Of a stretch of 43,076 bases of DNA, positions 42,489 through 43,076 are shown one piece after another. Position 1 is the first letter of the stretch. Every line of letters begins with the position of its first letter. Source of the stretch: Isohypsibius dastychi (Eukaryota; Tardigrada; Eutardigrada; Parachela; Isohypsibiidae); contig JAQIWT010000059.1 in assembly GCA_034696485.1 (NCBI GenBank), positions 1 through 43,076 of the forward strand, read 5' to 3'. The translations under genes and the position numbers were made by a program. The notes beneath the pieces were generated by a model, which saw nothing but the letters and a program-made list of their open reading frames with translations, was not told the DNA's origin and ran no database searches.

Positions 42489-43076
42489 CTGAAAGGAGGA
42501 GCTCAGAATTAGAAAGAGGACGTACCGTTATAACCAACATATAAGGCATCCCGCCCCCCCCCCCCCCTAAAGAAGGCCCTCCGGTTATAAATAATAAATA
42601 ATAACTGACCCTCTTCTTCGCGGGGTCACCTTCCAAAAACGTCCTTTTTGTCTGTTTCCATTTTTCTCAAGTGACATTTTGAAATAGTCCAGGAAAAGAC
42701 TGACCGGTATTTTTATATGCCAATTGTTTGGTGGGTATATTGTCCCCCCCCCTTCTGAATGAAAAAATGGAAAAAAGATTTTTCAGAACAAGTTTGAAAG
42801 CAAATTCCAGATTTTATTAAACGGATTTAGAACCATTTTCGGGATATCACTGCCAGCTGTGAAGTCACTTTTGGTAGGGACGTCACTTTTTGAACTACAC
42901 CATCATCTGACCATAAGAACAATTTCCCACAAGAACATTCAACAATCGTGTCGTAGCTGTGACGTATCACAGCTTTTTCATGGGGGGTCTGGCATTTGGT
43001 AGACAAGGGGATTTTCCGTATAAGAACCGCTTTCCCCTTGGCATTTTGCCTCGATCGCCCATCACTGCATTTGTCG
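42489..43076 (-). other. Intron of the V-ATPase subunit a gene or its flank
   Basis: No coding sequence for the expected preceding segment (the SLAHAQ helix) was found. Poly-C runs occur at 42554-42567 (14) and 42744-42752 (9). This would be the longest intron, together with that of the CCDC83-like gene, in the window. Confidence 0.45.

Overview
The window is nuclear DNA from a multicellular animal. Genes are split by GT-AG introns, mostly 38-96 bp, and exon phases match across almost every junction. Codon use fits the standard code, and AATAAA signals follow several stop codons. No operons, bacterial ribosome sites, rRNA, tRNA or CRISPR arrays were seen. The gene set (radial spoke, ciliary microtubule-inner and sperm-tail proteins) requires an animal with motile cilia or flagellate sperm, so nematodes and most insects are unlikely. 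The very short introns and two copies of a repeat ending in (TTAC)n would suit a compact invertebrate genome, for example a flatworm or rotifer, but I cannot fix the group.

Layout. 1-2599 is intergenic, with two copies of a retrotransposon-like tail, a degenerate G/T-rich repeat and four poly-C runs. 2600-5102 (+) holds an FSIP2-like N-terminal gene, a coiled-coil gene missing its start, and an acidic unknown. 6444-7754 (-) is a SPATA4/CH-like gene, head-to-head with a BTB-BACK gene (8041-9920, +). 9921-12046 is a repeat island: a 66-bp perfect inverted repeat enclosing a pogo-type MITE. 12047-15677 (+) is RSPH10B, convergent with a secreted pancreatic-lipase-family gene (15841-18348, -). Then come CIMIP2 (19616-20723, -), a TTC29-like TPR gene (21319-23140, -), an unrecognised acidic gene (23961-24609, -) and a MATH-BTB gene (25022-26264, -). 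A CCDC83-like gene (27369-29983, +) and LRRC43 (30402-33141, +) follow. After them are a secreted, heavily glycosylated Ser/Thr-rich protein (33593-35600, -) and a long unrecognised coiled-coil gene (36807-39644, -). About 2.5 kb without a convincing gene leads to the last two exons of a V-ATPase subunit a gene (42176-42488, -).

How they fit together. At least six genes (RSPH10B, CIMIP2, TTC29-like, LRRC43, the SPATA4-like gene and the FSIP2-like gene), probably also the CCDC83-like gene, belong to families of the sperm flagellum or motile cilium. They are interleaved with two Cullin-3-adaptor-type BTB proteins, a secreted lipase and a mucin-like secreted protein. The likeliest notable feature is therefore a dense sperm/cilium neighbourhood with lineage-specific unknown genes among the known axonemal ones. 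All gene models were spliced by eye from phase, motif and splice-site agreement; none has transcript support.
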